DNA of 64,000 bases. Origin: Forficula auricularia (Eukaryota > Arthropoda > Insecta > Dermaptera > Forficulidae). The position numbers and the translations under genes are program-made. The DNA is taken from assembly GCA_024734495.1 (NCBI GenBank), contig JALMQS010000916.1:1-64000 (forward strand), written 5' to 3'. The notes below the pieces were generated by a model that did not search any database, was not told the origin of the DNA, and was given only the letters and a program-made list of their open reading frames with translations. Shown in pieces: positions 22,719-33,914 of this stretch (positions are counted from its first letter, which is position 1; every line of letters starts with the position of its first letter).

Positions 22719-23076
22719 ATAAATGATGAAACTTATACTGCGATCCGCGAGATGGGAGCAGCATACAGAAGAACGAGTCTATCTCTTGTCTTGTCTCTTT
22801 ACTCTCACTTCCATTGAATACCTTTGTTCTGAATTACACTCTTTATATTTAACTGTATATACTTTTATTATTAACTTTATATTAAAAGCTACATCTCTAA
22901 ATCTGTATCTTAATTACTTATACAAGCTCCCTACGTGTGCTCGCTAGCAATAAATCATTGAGCCACCCCATGAATTTTAAATTCCTACACTTCTGCCCAT
23001 TATACTACGTAAAGGAAGTTCCAAAATTTATGAGAAAGCATGGTAAATAACTGCTCTCTAGAACTCTTACATTTAC

Positions 23077-23142
23077 CTCAGTTGCATTCGATGATTTTGC
23101 AGAGAAAAGCAGCCGATGGACAATCAATGGCGTTTTATTTGC
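23077..23142 (-). CDS. Chemoreceptor copy 2, exon 5
   Basis: Twenty-two codons, phase 0, between acceptor CCATTTTTAG and donor GAG|GTAAAT. The sequence ANKTPLIVHRLLFSAKSSNA followed by TE fits the family's conserved block after TM6 (E/Q-A-x-x-T-x-x-x-x-H-x-L). It identifies the gene as gustatory-receptor-like. The matching exon of copy 1 would lie just left of position 1. Confidence 0.75.
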
Positions 23143-24420
23143 CTAAAAATGGAATTCATTAAGTTTAAAATATATGTAGGAATTTTATCATGAAAACTAG
23201 AAATCAATTAAAAGCCGATTCATCTGGTTAGAACTTGTTATAACAAAGTCGTTTTGTGAGGACTAGTATTAATAGTCGAGAGATGGGAAACTTGCGGCCT
23301 TCGAAAAAATTTTCTGCATTCTTATTCATTTCTATATTATTGATGTTGTTGTTTTTCTAACTCTTTAAATTTTAAAATTTTAAACTCGAAATTAAATTCA
23401 CAGCTTAAATTGGAAAACAGTTTATGTGCGATATTATGGAAAAGCAAAATGAACTAAATATTTCTTCGCAGGGAAAAAGACATGTTGGTCAAAAATTCCG
23501 GTATTTCGAATTTTTTTTTAACACTTTTCTCTAAATTAGAAATATTTTGGTAACCTTTACTTAGAGTCCAGCATGCAGCGAAAACTAATATCTTCCAAAA
23601 TACTTAACCCTTTAACTGCGGGTATTTTTTGTAGAACCAAGCGCTCCAAACGCAAAAAAAAAAAATAGAGAAAATAGAGCAAAAATTTGCTTGTGTTTTA
23701 AATACCTCACCCGCGCCTGGCTATAATTTTAGCAAGTAGTTTATAAACCACACCCGCAGTAAAAGTGTTAAGGTTCTTATACAAGGAAAAATGGAAAGAC
23801 AACACAAAAATTTGACCCTTCCCAAAATAATCATTCGATAAATATTTTTAATTTCGGTGAAAATTAATACATATGTATAACTTGTAAATTTTAAGTTTGT
23901 ATCTTAGTATACGAACTACGATGCTCTGTTAGACAAACAGACGGGCATACAACGACAGTAATAGGAGGCGGTTTTACTTTTTAAACCTTAAAAAACGCAA
24001 AAATCTCATTAGCTAACCCTTATTAAAGAATTAAAGAATAATACATTTAATTCCCTGTTAAAAAGAGTGATTTTCGCCAATACCACAGGTATTGATAGTT
24101 TTATATCGTTACAATATCTTGATTCTGAAATTTAGTAGCTGTTTTTATATTTCATTTTTCAGAAGTTTTGAAGTTAGAAAACATTTTTAAAAAAATATAT
24201 TTTGTAAACAGAACTAACTTTCTATGCTTTTCGGTTTATGACCTATTGTGAGAGATGGACACATCCTTGGAAATGATTTTTCTTCACATTGCTAAACACA
24301 AATAAGCAAAAAAAAATAAAGTGTTCGAATACATTCAATAAATCTCACCCTTCCAAGTTAGCATATTGTGTAATTAAAGGGAAAGTAGAAACAACAAATT
24401 AATTATTGAAAATAAATAAC

Positions 24421-24666
24421 CTGTGCTGCTGCCCATGAACAGGCGATAATTAATATAGTAAATCGCACAACATTTGTGAAACACCAAATCAAAAATATCC
24501 AAAAGCGTAAACTTTTTCTTATGTACAAATTTGAAAATAAATGGTGAAAATCGTAGGTATTCCAAAAAAAAATGTATCCAGTTAATATTAATAATTGTCC
24601 AGATTGACATTTATTCATTTCATTTCCCAATATGAAAAGTTGATCATAGAACTTTGCTGCGTCGAT
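24421..24666 (-). CDS. Chemoreceptor copy 2, exon 4 (open)
   Basis: Eighty-two codons. All eight nucleotide differences from copy 1 change an amino acid (seven residues), and five of the seven residues fall in nine codons of the loop between TM5 and TM6. The SINE found beyond the copy 1 donor is absent here. Confidence 0.82.
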
Positions 24667-25266
24667 CTAAAAAAAGTAAAAGAAATAAATCTTAAGCAGG
24701 TCACGTAACTTTAACCCCCCCCCCCCCTCCCCCCGTATATTCATATAATTTTATTTATATGAAATTGTAATCGTTCACAAAAATCTAGTTTTTGTTTCTT
24801 TTTTTTTATTTCTAAAGAATACTTAATGAGGTTCTTTCGCGACAATCCACACAAAAAGTTTTAGCCTCGTAACCACTCTATAAATATGAACGGGGTTAAA
24901 ATTTTAGGTTATGTTTTTTAACTTGACTGTACTTTTTACGCTACTATATTCTATTTATGAATGGATCGTTTCCAAGCCATTGATATTTTATCCCCTCCAC
25001 TAAAAATAATCGGCCAAATATGTTTTTTTTTTTTATTTTTTATCAAAATTACGTGGTAAATAATTTCAATTTTTTTTAAGTTAACTCCGAATATATTATA
25101 AGAACTGCCTTAATGCTCTGGGGGCAAGGCAAAAAACTAAGGAAATACACCATTTTTCTTCATATTTTTCCGTACTACCTATGGCAAATTTGTTAAAAGA
25201 TAAATGTACTAATTATAAAATAGATTTAAACTAATTATAAGATTTAAGTAATATGATAATGCTTAG

Positions 25267-25385
25267 TCCCTAGTAGCACAATGTTTCAAACTATATAGTA
25301 ACCTTATAGGGGCTATATAGATTCTCGAAATCTATATAGGTACTATAAAGTTACTATATAGTATGAAATATTGTATTACTAGGGG
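25267..25385. mobile_element. 119-bp foldback MITE, copy-2-only
   Basis: Ends TCCCTAGTAGCACAATGTTT and, inverted, CCCCTAGTAATACAATATTT, flanked by TAG. The empty site is in copy 1 near 2397-2402. Almost entirely palindromic (ACTATATAGTAAC arms). Confidence 0.82.
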
Positions 25386-25444
25386 TAGTTTATGTGCCTA
25401 TTTTTCAATAATATATAAAAAGAAAAAAAATGAATGATAAATAC

Positions 25445-25603
25445 TGGTTTCATTATATTATTGAATATCATACACTTCTCCAAGTTTTTATTAAGTCGTT
25501 TGAAATAATAGCCAAGCAGAATTGCTTTTAAATAACATTGCACTATTCCTTGGATGATAATTATTTGATTCAATTCGAATAAAATATTTTGCCAACGGAA
25601 ATT
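25445..25603 (-). CDS. Chemoreceptor copy 2, exon 3 (open)
   Basis: Fifty-three codons, same boundaries and phase as copy 1. Replacements are S to N at the first codon, L to N, L to F and S to F; two silent changes. The 2.55-kb transposon lies 125 bp upstream in the preceding intron. Confidence 0.75.
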
Positions 25604-26285
25604 CTGAAAAATAAAATAATAATAATAATATTTGAATATTTTATGAAAAAGATTTAGGTACGATTAAAGAAAAGAGAAAATCTGAGGAAGAAAAGAATTC
25701 AGATTTGGAATAGCGGAGTTTCAGAGATAGTCCAGTCAAAATAGAAAAAAATAAGTTATAACTTAGCCAAAATTCGCATAGAGCTGAAGATTGGTAGAGA
25801 CATTAAATACACCATTATAAATGGAATGTCAAGAATCCCCTTCGATCCTAATTGTGCAAAAAAATTTATCCAAGGTCAAACGTCCAAAATTAAGGTTTTT
25901 TTCAATTTTTCTCAAAAACGGTAAGTTTTATCGTGAAAATAGGTCGGACAAAAGTTGTAGATCATATAATTCTCTACAAAAATTGTTTAAACACTTTTTT
26001 GTACGACTCACCATTCGTGAGATATCGCGTTTTTAACACTTTGAAAATTCATATTCTACATAATATGCACTTAATAAATACAGCCTGTACGAAATAACTG
26101 AGTATATAGACATCTATTTGAAATGCATCTGACATTGTCCAGACAATTGGTTCAATACCCCTTTTTCTATCCACATACCTTTAAATTCAACCACTAATTC
26201 TTTCAACTCCCATTGGCTCACCCCTCCACTCGCCCTGTACTATAATAACATCGATACAATTAAAATTTTTATATTCAGTGTTCTG

Positions 26286-26330
26286 TTTAATTTGATGAAG
26301 GGTTCATGCCCGAAATAGTATAGAGATAAA
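26286..26330 (+). ncRNA. Degenerate hammerhead-like motif
   Basis: TTGATGA (first base changed from C), GGG/CCC helix with a loop, then GAAA at 26312-26315. Same layout as the 48.5-kb motif, but the cleavage-site triplet is not recognisable. It lies inside the 2.55-kb transposon. Confidence 0.3.
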
Positions 26331-26649
26331 TAAAAATTTCAAAAATAATTTAAAAGATTGTTTAATTTTTAATTTTGAAACAAAACAAAAACAAAATTAA
26401 TATAATATGAAAATCTTTTGCTGAGGACGTGTATATACACTTAATTGCGAAAACATAAAATTAGTTCATTGCTAGAAGAGAAAGTGAAGTTGTTGTTTGA
26501 TGTTGATCATGGAAGACTTGATTGATGTGAAGTGTTGAAAGAAATGATAAGTTTTTTGAATACTTGAAAGACAAGCAATCTGTGACAGTCCACGTGTAGT
26601 GTCGTAAAATGTACACTCGAAAGAGTAGTATTGTTACAGCTAAAAGATA

Positions 26650-27756
26650 GCACGAGACAGAACAAGGCGGTACATCCACGATAAGTCCACCTCATACTAG
26701 AGCACGAGTAAGTGAGCCAGATTTCAACTTTAAAAGATATTGCTTATTTTGCGGCAATGAAGTAAATGAAGAAGCTGAAAAGAAGAAAGCGCAGAATGTT
26801 CGTCGTAAAATATATAATGTATCTACACTTGAATTTAAAGATTCCATTTTAAAGGTAGCTCGGACTCGTTCTGATGACGTAGCAAAAGCTATTATTGCCC
26901 GCATTGAGTATGAATTTGACTTAGTTGCTGCTGAAGCTAAGTACCACAATAACTGTTATAATATCTTTCTGAGGCCCACTACAGGGTATAAAGTCGGTCG
27001 TCCCGAAGATGATTCAGTGAACTTGGCGATGGAGGAAATATTTCAATACATTGAAAATAATGATGATTGTCAATTTTCATTGCAAGAATTAAAAGACATT
27101 GGCAAAAATCCAACTATAGATAATAAAACAATTCAAAGAAGATTAAAGTTAAAGTGTGTTGATAAAATTATTATAACTGAGAAAAAGGGAGTTTAACAAT
27201 TATCTGTTTTATTGAAAATCAATACGATATTCTCAATAAATCTTGGTATCAAAATAAAAAACAAAATACACACGAAGAACGATTCAGAATACTGAAAGCT
27301 GCCGCAGCAATTATTCGAGAGGATATTCAATCTGTAGTGATTGACAATGATAATTATCCCCCGCCGAGTCGAATGTTTGAAAATATTAACAGCGATATTC
27401 CGGAGTCCTTGACTTATTTTTTGGAGGAAGTAATTTTGAAAAATAGACGATTTAAATTAGATCATTTGAAATTAATATGTACAACTATCAGCCACTGTAT
27501 AATGACTGCTGTTCGGCCTAGGTCTTTCAAATCAAGAGTGCGCAATTGGGTTTATCAGTTTTTTTTCATCGACGATTTGGATCAAAACGTCTTATACAGA
27601 TTTTATCGTCTTTTGGATTATCTGCACTCATATAATGATACTATAATGTATGAGGCAGCAGCAGTTCTGCATTGTCCATACGAAATTCTTCAAGGAGAAG
27701 AAAGTGAAGAAGAAGAAATAATTGTTGAAGTAGAATTAGACAATTATCTATTATAA
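26650..27756 (+). pseudogene. Transposon-associated zinc-motif protein, frameshifted
   Basis: Two long open segments. The first (to a stop at about 27196) has CLFCG near its start and AEAKYHNNC later, a C-x2-C...H-x3-C pattern that probably binds zinc. The second, in another frame, includes ENQYDILNKSWYQNKKQNTH, then ISHCIMTAVRPRSFKSRV and SYNDTIMYEAAAVLHCPYEI, ending in an acidic tail and stop at 27754. I recall this organisation (YHxxC zinc motif, then HxIMxAxRPRSF) from multicopy uncharacterised proteins of arthropods and other animals. A catalytic DDE core is not evident; the usual longer C-terminal region is missing. Function unknown. Confidence 0.6.
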
Positions 27757-29009
27757 TAGCATTTAGAAGAAAACAACCTAGTCCACTTTGATCATTAGCA
27801 ATAGTACCATTCTTTCAATCAATAGGATACGATCTGATCAAACTTTCTTTATCACAATAGATCGTGGAGTACCTATACCTACTGGGGCAAAGACGTTAAC
27901 AAAAGTGTGCCAAGTACATTACCTCATAGGTGGTGCGGAAATGTGTGAATATTATGTAGAATATGAATTTTCCAACTGTTAAAAACGCGATATCTCACGA
28001 ATGGTGAGTCGTCCAAAAAAAAGTGTTTGAACGATTTTTGTATAGAATTGTATGATCTACAACTTTTGTCTGACTTATTTTTACGATAAAACTTACCGTT
28101 TTAGAAAAAAAATGGAAAAAACCTTAATTTTGTACGTTTGACCTTGGATACAAATTTTTTGCAGAAGTAGGATCGAAGGGGATTTTTGACATTTCATTGA
28201 TAATGGTGTATTTAACGTCTCTACCAATTTTCAGCTCTATGCGATTTTTGGCTAAGTCAAATGGCTATTTTGACTGGACTAAGAAGGAAACAAAACTGTA
28301 TTGATAGCTGGAGTGAAACCAGTCTTAGGACTGAATATTTTCTTATAAATAACAATAAAAAATATTTCACCTAGAACCAACACCTATCTCGTTAAAAGTT
28401 ATTTTCTTATAAAGATGAATAAATCTGGATGTGGAAAATTTTTTACCATTCCGTTAAAAATAATATAAAACAGACCAGCTCATTTTCTAGAATGCCTTTA
28501 TAGCTGGGAAAACATAAAGTTGTTATTACTTTTTAAATAAATAAGCTGACGTATTCTGAAGTGGCCATCCACTTGACTTTACCATACAACCTGGCTCCTC
28601 ACTTATATTTAAGAAAATTATTTTTAATCATGTAGGGAAGGGGGTTAGTTTTTGCATTTTTCGACTTCTGGGGTCCCACTGATTATGAATACAACATTTG
28701 GTTGAGTTTGATAAATGCCCAAGATTTTCATTTTTTGATCCTACACCCCACCCCCCCCCCTTTGGCGGTTAGTTTTTGCATTTTTAGACTTCTGGGGTCC
28801 CACTGATTAAGTATGTATACAAAATTTGGTTGAGTTTGCTCAAATGGCCTAGATTTTTAATTTTTAAACCCCTCCAGCAAATATTTGCAATTAGCAATCA
28901 GCCTACGGCCTACATATATAATTGATAAGTCTTCATTTTTTGAAGATTGAAAATTTCAAGATTAATCGATTAAAAATAAATGTAATTTCTGACTGATAAG
29001 TTATCTTAC

Positions 29010-29226
29010 TTGTTCTTGATATGTTAAGATGCTTCGTAAAGTTTCAGCAAAACCAATAAATAATATATTAAAAATCAAAAAAAGAGAGACCATATTTTTT
29101 TAGCTGATATCCAATATTATCCTGTGCCAGTTCAAAATCCATAAATTTTTGCATGATATCTATTTCTTGATGACGACAATAGAAATTTTCTATTATAATT
29201 ACTGCTGTCAAAATCTCTTCGCTAAA
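29010..29226 (-). pseudogene. Chemoreceptor copy 2, exon 2 (frameshifted)
   Basis: 217 bases against 216 in copy 1. The extra base is in the T7 run (coding strand) at the start of TM3. Four replacements (I to M, V to I, I to T, L to F) and one silent change separate it from copy 1. Acceptor TTCCAG and donor GTAAGA are intact. Confidence 0.8.
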
Positions 29227-29757
29227 CTGGAATCAATTAAATGACAAATTCATTAATATTTTATTATAAAAATATAGATTTTAGATGTTTTTACTTTCAC
29301 TTTTAAATAAATATAATAGATATGTTGTGCTAAATGTACGAATATTGGGAAATGTGCATATGTGCAAGCGTTGAAAATCAAAGCATTATTTTGAAAATAT
29401 TTTTTCCTTGTTTATTTGATGATTCCTCTGAACATTTCAAATAGGAGAAAATAAGAGTCTAAGGAAACCTCTGACCTCATACCATTAATTCAAGTTCAAG
29501 AAAATCAATGATTTTTTATTTTTTAAGGCATATTTGAATTTATTTTTCTCTTTTGCTTTTTTTACTTTTTTTTAAAAAGTTGATTATTTTGTAATTTTTA
29601 TTTTCGTTCGGTATCTACCTAGTTGTTAGTTTTATTTTCTGCTGCTGTTTATGGCATCAAATGATACTTGAAATTAAGATGCATCCCACTCAAAGAAAAA
29701 CTAGTTAGGCTTTTCGAGAGAACGAAAGAACGCTCTCAGCGTCTGGTGAGAGTATAA

Positions 29758-30277
29758 TCTTCTATATAAATAAAAATGTACTGTTACGCTTAAGTGATAC
29801 GTTGAAGGATCTCCGAAAGTTCTTCACCAATTTCTTTGAAATTTTCACACAACATTCCATTCAAATACACGAGTGTTTTTATATATAGTGTTTTTATAGA
29901 TATCACACCTGTGGCATGTAAAAAATATTTTTTTCGAGGAAACAACGCCAGCGCCTCTCTGGGGGTAAAAGCAAACAAACAAGATGGCCGATAATAGCTT
30001 TTTGGAAATCTTTCAACTGTCAATATTATTTTTGGTTAAGGGAACAATTTTGACAAGTAATATATAATTCATTTACTGTTTTAATACCTAATCTATAATT
30101 ATTTGCATTTTCATATGTTGCGATACGTCCAGTGGTTTAGGCGTGAAGCATAAGAGTTAGTCACAGCAACGCGTGGTCGGGTCAGCTATTATCTATATAT
30201 ATATATATAACCATTATAACGAGACGCTCCCCGCCAGGGGTTAGTGACGCCGGGCCGAAGGCCCGGGCTTCAGCTAG
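29758..30277 (+). mobile_element. Non-autonomous Helitron, 520 bp
   Basis: Starts A|TCTTCTATATAAATAAAAATG and ends with the hairpin CGGGCCGAAGGCCCG, nine bases, then CTAG|T. Insertion between A and T without duplication is diagnostic of Helitrons. Only in copy 2. Shares its 3' end with 63243-63552. Confidence 0.9.
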
Positions 30278-30439
30278 TATGCAATATTAAGCGCTCCACT
30301 CACTCTCACTGCACCACGCTTCCTTTAAATTTATCTTTGGGATCTCTTTTTAATTTCGACTTAAACAACAACCCCGCTATAAGATATTTTATTTTAAAAA
30401 AAATGCGAGTGAATTCAATAGGAGTACAACCCGACAGGT

Positions 30440-31084
30440 AAGCTAAGTTTGCCTGTCGGCCGGTTGCAATTCGAGCGTAACTAGTAATTTCAATTCAGAG
30501 TTCAGCATCAGGCGTTGAGACATCTTGCGTATCTATCTGGCAACCCTATGTCTAGATTCGACCACGATTATACAGCAATTAGTGAAACCTTTAGTCTACC
30601 AACAATTCTATCTTCCATGGTTGCTTCTGACAATGTATTAACTTACAAAAATTATATCAAACAGAATCCATTGTCCAGAACTAAAGTCTCTTTTTACTTT
30701 AAATAATCCCACATATGTACTTAGACAAAACCAGCCTTTTCTACCCTAAAGTACCAAACCACGCGCCACGCCGAGAATAATCCAATTTATAGACTCTGTG
30801 TTTGCTATAACGCTCTTTCCTCAAGAACTAGTGTAATAGATTTGGCTTCTCATCCTAATAGAGTGACTAAAGAAATAAAAGAAAAATACGCTATGTTATA
30901 ATTAAGCTTTAAAGTTCAAAGTTCATTAGTTTGTTATTTACAGAATCTATCTTCACTTAACATATTACTCATTGTATCTCTCTGTTCCTTCTACATTATG
31001 TATGTATAATATTATGTTTAAACCAATTTGTAAAGGCCTCTTGCACGTCGAAAATAAAATAAATAAATAAATAAATAAATAAAT
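30440..31084 (+). mobile_element. LINE 3' fragment with AAAT tail
   Basis: Encodes the C-terminus of a non-LTR ORF2 (ALRHLAYLSGNPMSRFDHDY, PTILSSMVASDNVLTYK, later IDLASHPNRVTKEIKEKYAM) with frame breaks. It ends in an (AAAT)n tail at 31041-31084. Copy-2-only. Confidence 0.8.
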
Positions 31085-31110
31085 AAACATATAATTTAAA
31101 TAATTTATAG

Positions 31111-31895
31111 CAGTGGTTCTTAGCCTATGGGTCGCCAAAATTGGGTCGTTAAGCATATTCTTTGGGTCGCACAGATTCGTTAACCAAATATTTTACTACA
31201 ATTATTTTCAATAAGATTAAAAATATATTTTAATTTATTAAATACTATTAAAAGTAAAAATATTAAAAATATGCGCTTTTTACATGCTTTATATTAGCTT
31301 CACTTGTATCTATATATTTATCAATGTGACTTTTGATCTGTTAAATCCCGCAAACATTTCTCTATATAAATAATTGTTTACCTACCCAATTTAAATGAAA
31401 TTATATAAAAATAATAAAAATAAATACATTTCATTTTGTTAAATTCCGCAAACTTTTCTCTATAAAAATAATTAAGACTAAAAAAGTAAAAAAATTAATT
31501 ATATTTAAAAAAAACTCAAAAACATGCTTCTAAAAAGTATAAAATGTAGATACTACTTAATCAAAAAGCGTTGGGCACTTTGTCGAAATTAATTAAAAGT
31601 TTCTGCGCCCCACACTTTTTGATTAAGTATCACATTATTTTGTACTTTTTAGAAGCATGTTTTTTAGTTTTTTTAAAATATAATTTATTTATTTAATTTC
31701 CCTTTGATCGAAAAGAAATTTGGTTAGCTTAAAATTTGTTTATATGTGAGTTAAAAAAAGGTTATCATTGTAAAATTGAAGAGAATTTAAAGTATGACCT
31801 AATAACAGGTAATGAAAACAAATTGACTTTTTATGGGTCACGACATGAATATATTTCTCAAATTTGTAAGCGTTTTTAAAAAGGTTAAGAACCAG
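31111..31895. mobile_element. hAT MITE with 8-bp target duplication (copy 2)
   Basis: Starts CAGTGGTTCTTAGCC; the right end is AGGTTAAGAACCAG (CCACTG in copy 1 at about 7840-7846). Flanks ATTTATAG and TTTTATAG agree at seven of eight bases. It lies in intron 1 of the chemoreceptor and is shared by both copies. Confidence 0.82.
31509..31668. repeat. Palindromic MITE-like repeat (copy 2)
   Basis: Counterpart of 7452-7612, within the hAT element 31111-31895. It predates the segmental duplication. Confidence 0.75.
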
Positions 31896-31918
31896 TTTTA
31901 TAGGATACCTATACTTAC

Positions 31919-32144
31919 AAGTGATAAGAAAAAAACAATTTCCATCTTTGAAGAAATGAATAAAATAAAAGTGTCAACGAATTCGAGAATCATCATAATC
32001 CCAATAAGAAATAATAATAATATAGTTAATTTGAAGTGTCCTCTAATTTCACGATGAAATCGTTTTCCTTCATAGCTCCAGTGGCATAATCCAAAAAATT
32101 CTTCCAATTGTATAAATTATATTCGTCGATTCACAAATGTCCAT
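31919..32144 (-). pseudogene. Chemoreceptor copy 2, exon 1 (frameshifted)
   Basis: 226 bases against 225 in copy 1. The extra A lies at 32093-32098, around codons 16-17. Otherwise only one synonymous difference (TCG to TCA near the donor) separates it from copy 1. The GTAAGT donor is intact. Confidence 0.8.
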
Positions 32145-32308
32145 TTTTTGATTTTTTTTTTTTTTTTGATTAAATATTATCGGTGATTGCACATTTTATT
32201 CTAAAAAAATATACATATATACATAATAATACAAAATAAATAATAGCATGGTGTGTACATTATTTGGACTTTCTCTCGCCCCACATTATTCACCTACTGT
32301 ATTATATA

Positions 32309-32655
32309 CAGGGTGATTCACAGTCGATGGTAGGTTAGACGTTTATGGAAAACGGAGCGCAGGATTTTTCTGAAAATTTAGCACCTTGCATTTTCTTACC
32401 TGTTCTATCGAGCTAAAATATTTTCAGCTTCCATCGAAAAGTCCTAGCTCCTTTATTTTTTTAAATGGAACTCCGGGGCGTATATTAACACTTTTTGTCC
32501 TATATCTATCTCTATCGGGTTTCGAGATAAAAAATAATTTGTGCTAAATATGGTCCAAAACATGGACCTAATTAAGCGTGAAATAAATTAGTGCTCTCAA
32601 TTTATGAAAAGTTGATATTTTGGTGGTAGTTTAGATAGACCCGAAGTATTTAATT
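32309..32655. mobile_element. Truncated counterpart of the TA-inserting element (copy 2)
   Basis: Begins CAGGGTGATTCACAGTCGA and breaks off near 32655, where sequence corresponding to position 9270 of copy 1 follows. This is a deletion of about 620 bp relative to copy 1. Confidence 0.8.
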
Positions 32656-32661
32656 TATTTT

Positions 32662-32905
32662 GATGAGAGTAGCAGAGTTGTTGATTGATAAAGAAAAATC
32701 AAAGAGGTTGTCCTCTGCATGCAAATAAACAAACACATAATAATTGGGTGTGATTTTAATAAAATTTCAACTCTTAACAAAATTAATCACAAAAATAAAA
32801 GCTTCAACAGCTATATTTCGAATGAATATATATAATTTATTTGTTTGAGACTATAGTTTTGAAGGTTTGACCTCCATCATCAGTCTTTCTAATGAGAAAT
32901 AGTTT
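32662..32905 (-). mobile_element. Penelope-like repeat with inactivated hammerhead core (copy 2)
   Basis: Counterpart of 9273-9520. CTGATGA is at 32883-32877, but the conserved GAAA has become AAAA (32860), which should abolish self-cleavage. Confidence 0.55.
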
Positions 32906-33914
32906 ATTTGTCACCTCTGATGGGGTCAATATATAGGTATATATAAATATATAGCAATTTCGAAAATTAATTAAATTCGGGTTGGCCTCTCTCGGACTTT
33001 TTCATTAGGCGGTTTCACAAACAAAATTTAATTGTCCATTATTTGGTTCATTTTACAAAGACACCCACCTTAGTGGTATGGTCGGGGATCGCAGCTCTCC
33101 AAGAGACCGGAACATTAAGAATGTCTTTCGGAAACAGTGGAACCGGTGCACTAATTAATACTGATATTGACTTAGTATATTTTTGGCCGTGATAAACGAA
33201 AAACATGTGATGTTATAGACGTTATCTACTAAGACAATTGTACCTGAGGAATAAGTAGCGAAGAGATAAAAAGAAGAAAACACTGGGTACTTTCCCTGTG
33301 GACTGTGAAAGGCAGTTTTTACAGCCGCTATGAAAAACTGAAAGTATATTAGGTTAAATTCTTCAGTTATTTTTGAATGAGTACATACTATATATACTTT
33401 TGATTTCTACGAGTTCACTTAAGCTGAAACTGTCTTAGAGGAATTACTCATTTTAAGAGACACAAGAATTAACGAAAATAAAAGAAAGCAGGATCTGTTT
33501 ATAATTCAAATTTTGGATCGAATGCAATATTCTAAAATAAAATACGTCAAATTAATTCAATTTATATGAAAAGTCAATTAAAAGTAAAAGAATTTATAAT
33601 TCATTAGAGAAATAAAGAGAATAGATTGTTTAAAATAATTATAAGAGAGTGGATAAATTAATATACAGATAGGGTGGCTTCTTTTCTTAATGGATTATTT
33701 TTTATTGAATATTTGAAGTTGAATAGAGAAAGTCAAAAATAAGAGTGTATTTCACTTTATTAATAAAATATTAAGGCAAAACAACTTATCAATAATTATG
33801 AATAATCAATAGCCGGATATCGATCAAATATTCTTGATAATTACCTAATTTAAGTAGCTCTGTCTTAAAACTTATAATGTGTGCGTGTGTGTGCCACACG
33901 ATTTTCTTTTACAG

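Larger units (their letters stand above)
25728..28281 (+). mobile_element. 2.55-kb DNA transposon of unrecognised family, ~340-bp inverted repeats
   Basis: Termini TAGTCCAGTCAAAATAG and its exact reverse complement. Inverted repeats run about 25728-26071 and 27941-28281. Flanked by AGA on both sides (25725-25727 and 28282-28284). Copy 1 has a single AGA at 2831-2833, so the ends and 3-bp duplication are fixed by an empty site. It carries a plus-strand coding region (26650-27756). Known 3-bp-duplicating superfamilies include Harbinger, EnSpm/CACTA, Academ and Zator; the ends match none that I can recall. Confidence 0.88.
23077..32144 (-). pseudogene. Gustatory-receptor-like gene, copy 2 (two single-base frameshifts)
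   Basis: Paralogue of the copy 1 gene. Exons are 32144-31919, 29226-29010, 25603-25445, 24666-24421 and 23142-23077. Exon 1 has an A6 run at 32093-32098 where copy 1 has A5. Exon 2 has an A7 run at 29077-29083 where copy 1 has A6. Each adds one base and breaks the frame. Exons 3, 4 and 5 are open, with intact splice sites. By hand count the four shared exons differ at 18 nonsynonymous and 4 synonymous sites, plus the two indels. Both lesions are homopolymer changes, so sequencing error is a live alternative; if so this is a functional second receptor. The last exon with the TYxxxxxQF signature was not found between 22.5 kb and the transposon nest to its left. Confidence 0.75.

Noticed and set aside
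22719..22948. Solo LTR between the exon 5 repeats
   Set aside because: No TG...CA termini with matching short duplications could be shown, so it is left unassigned.
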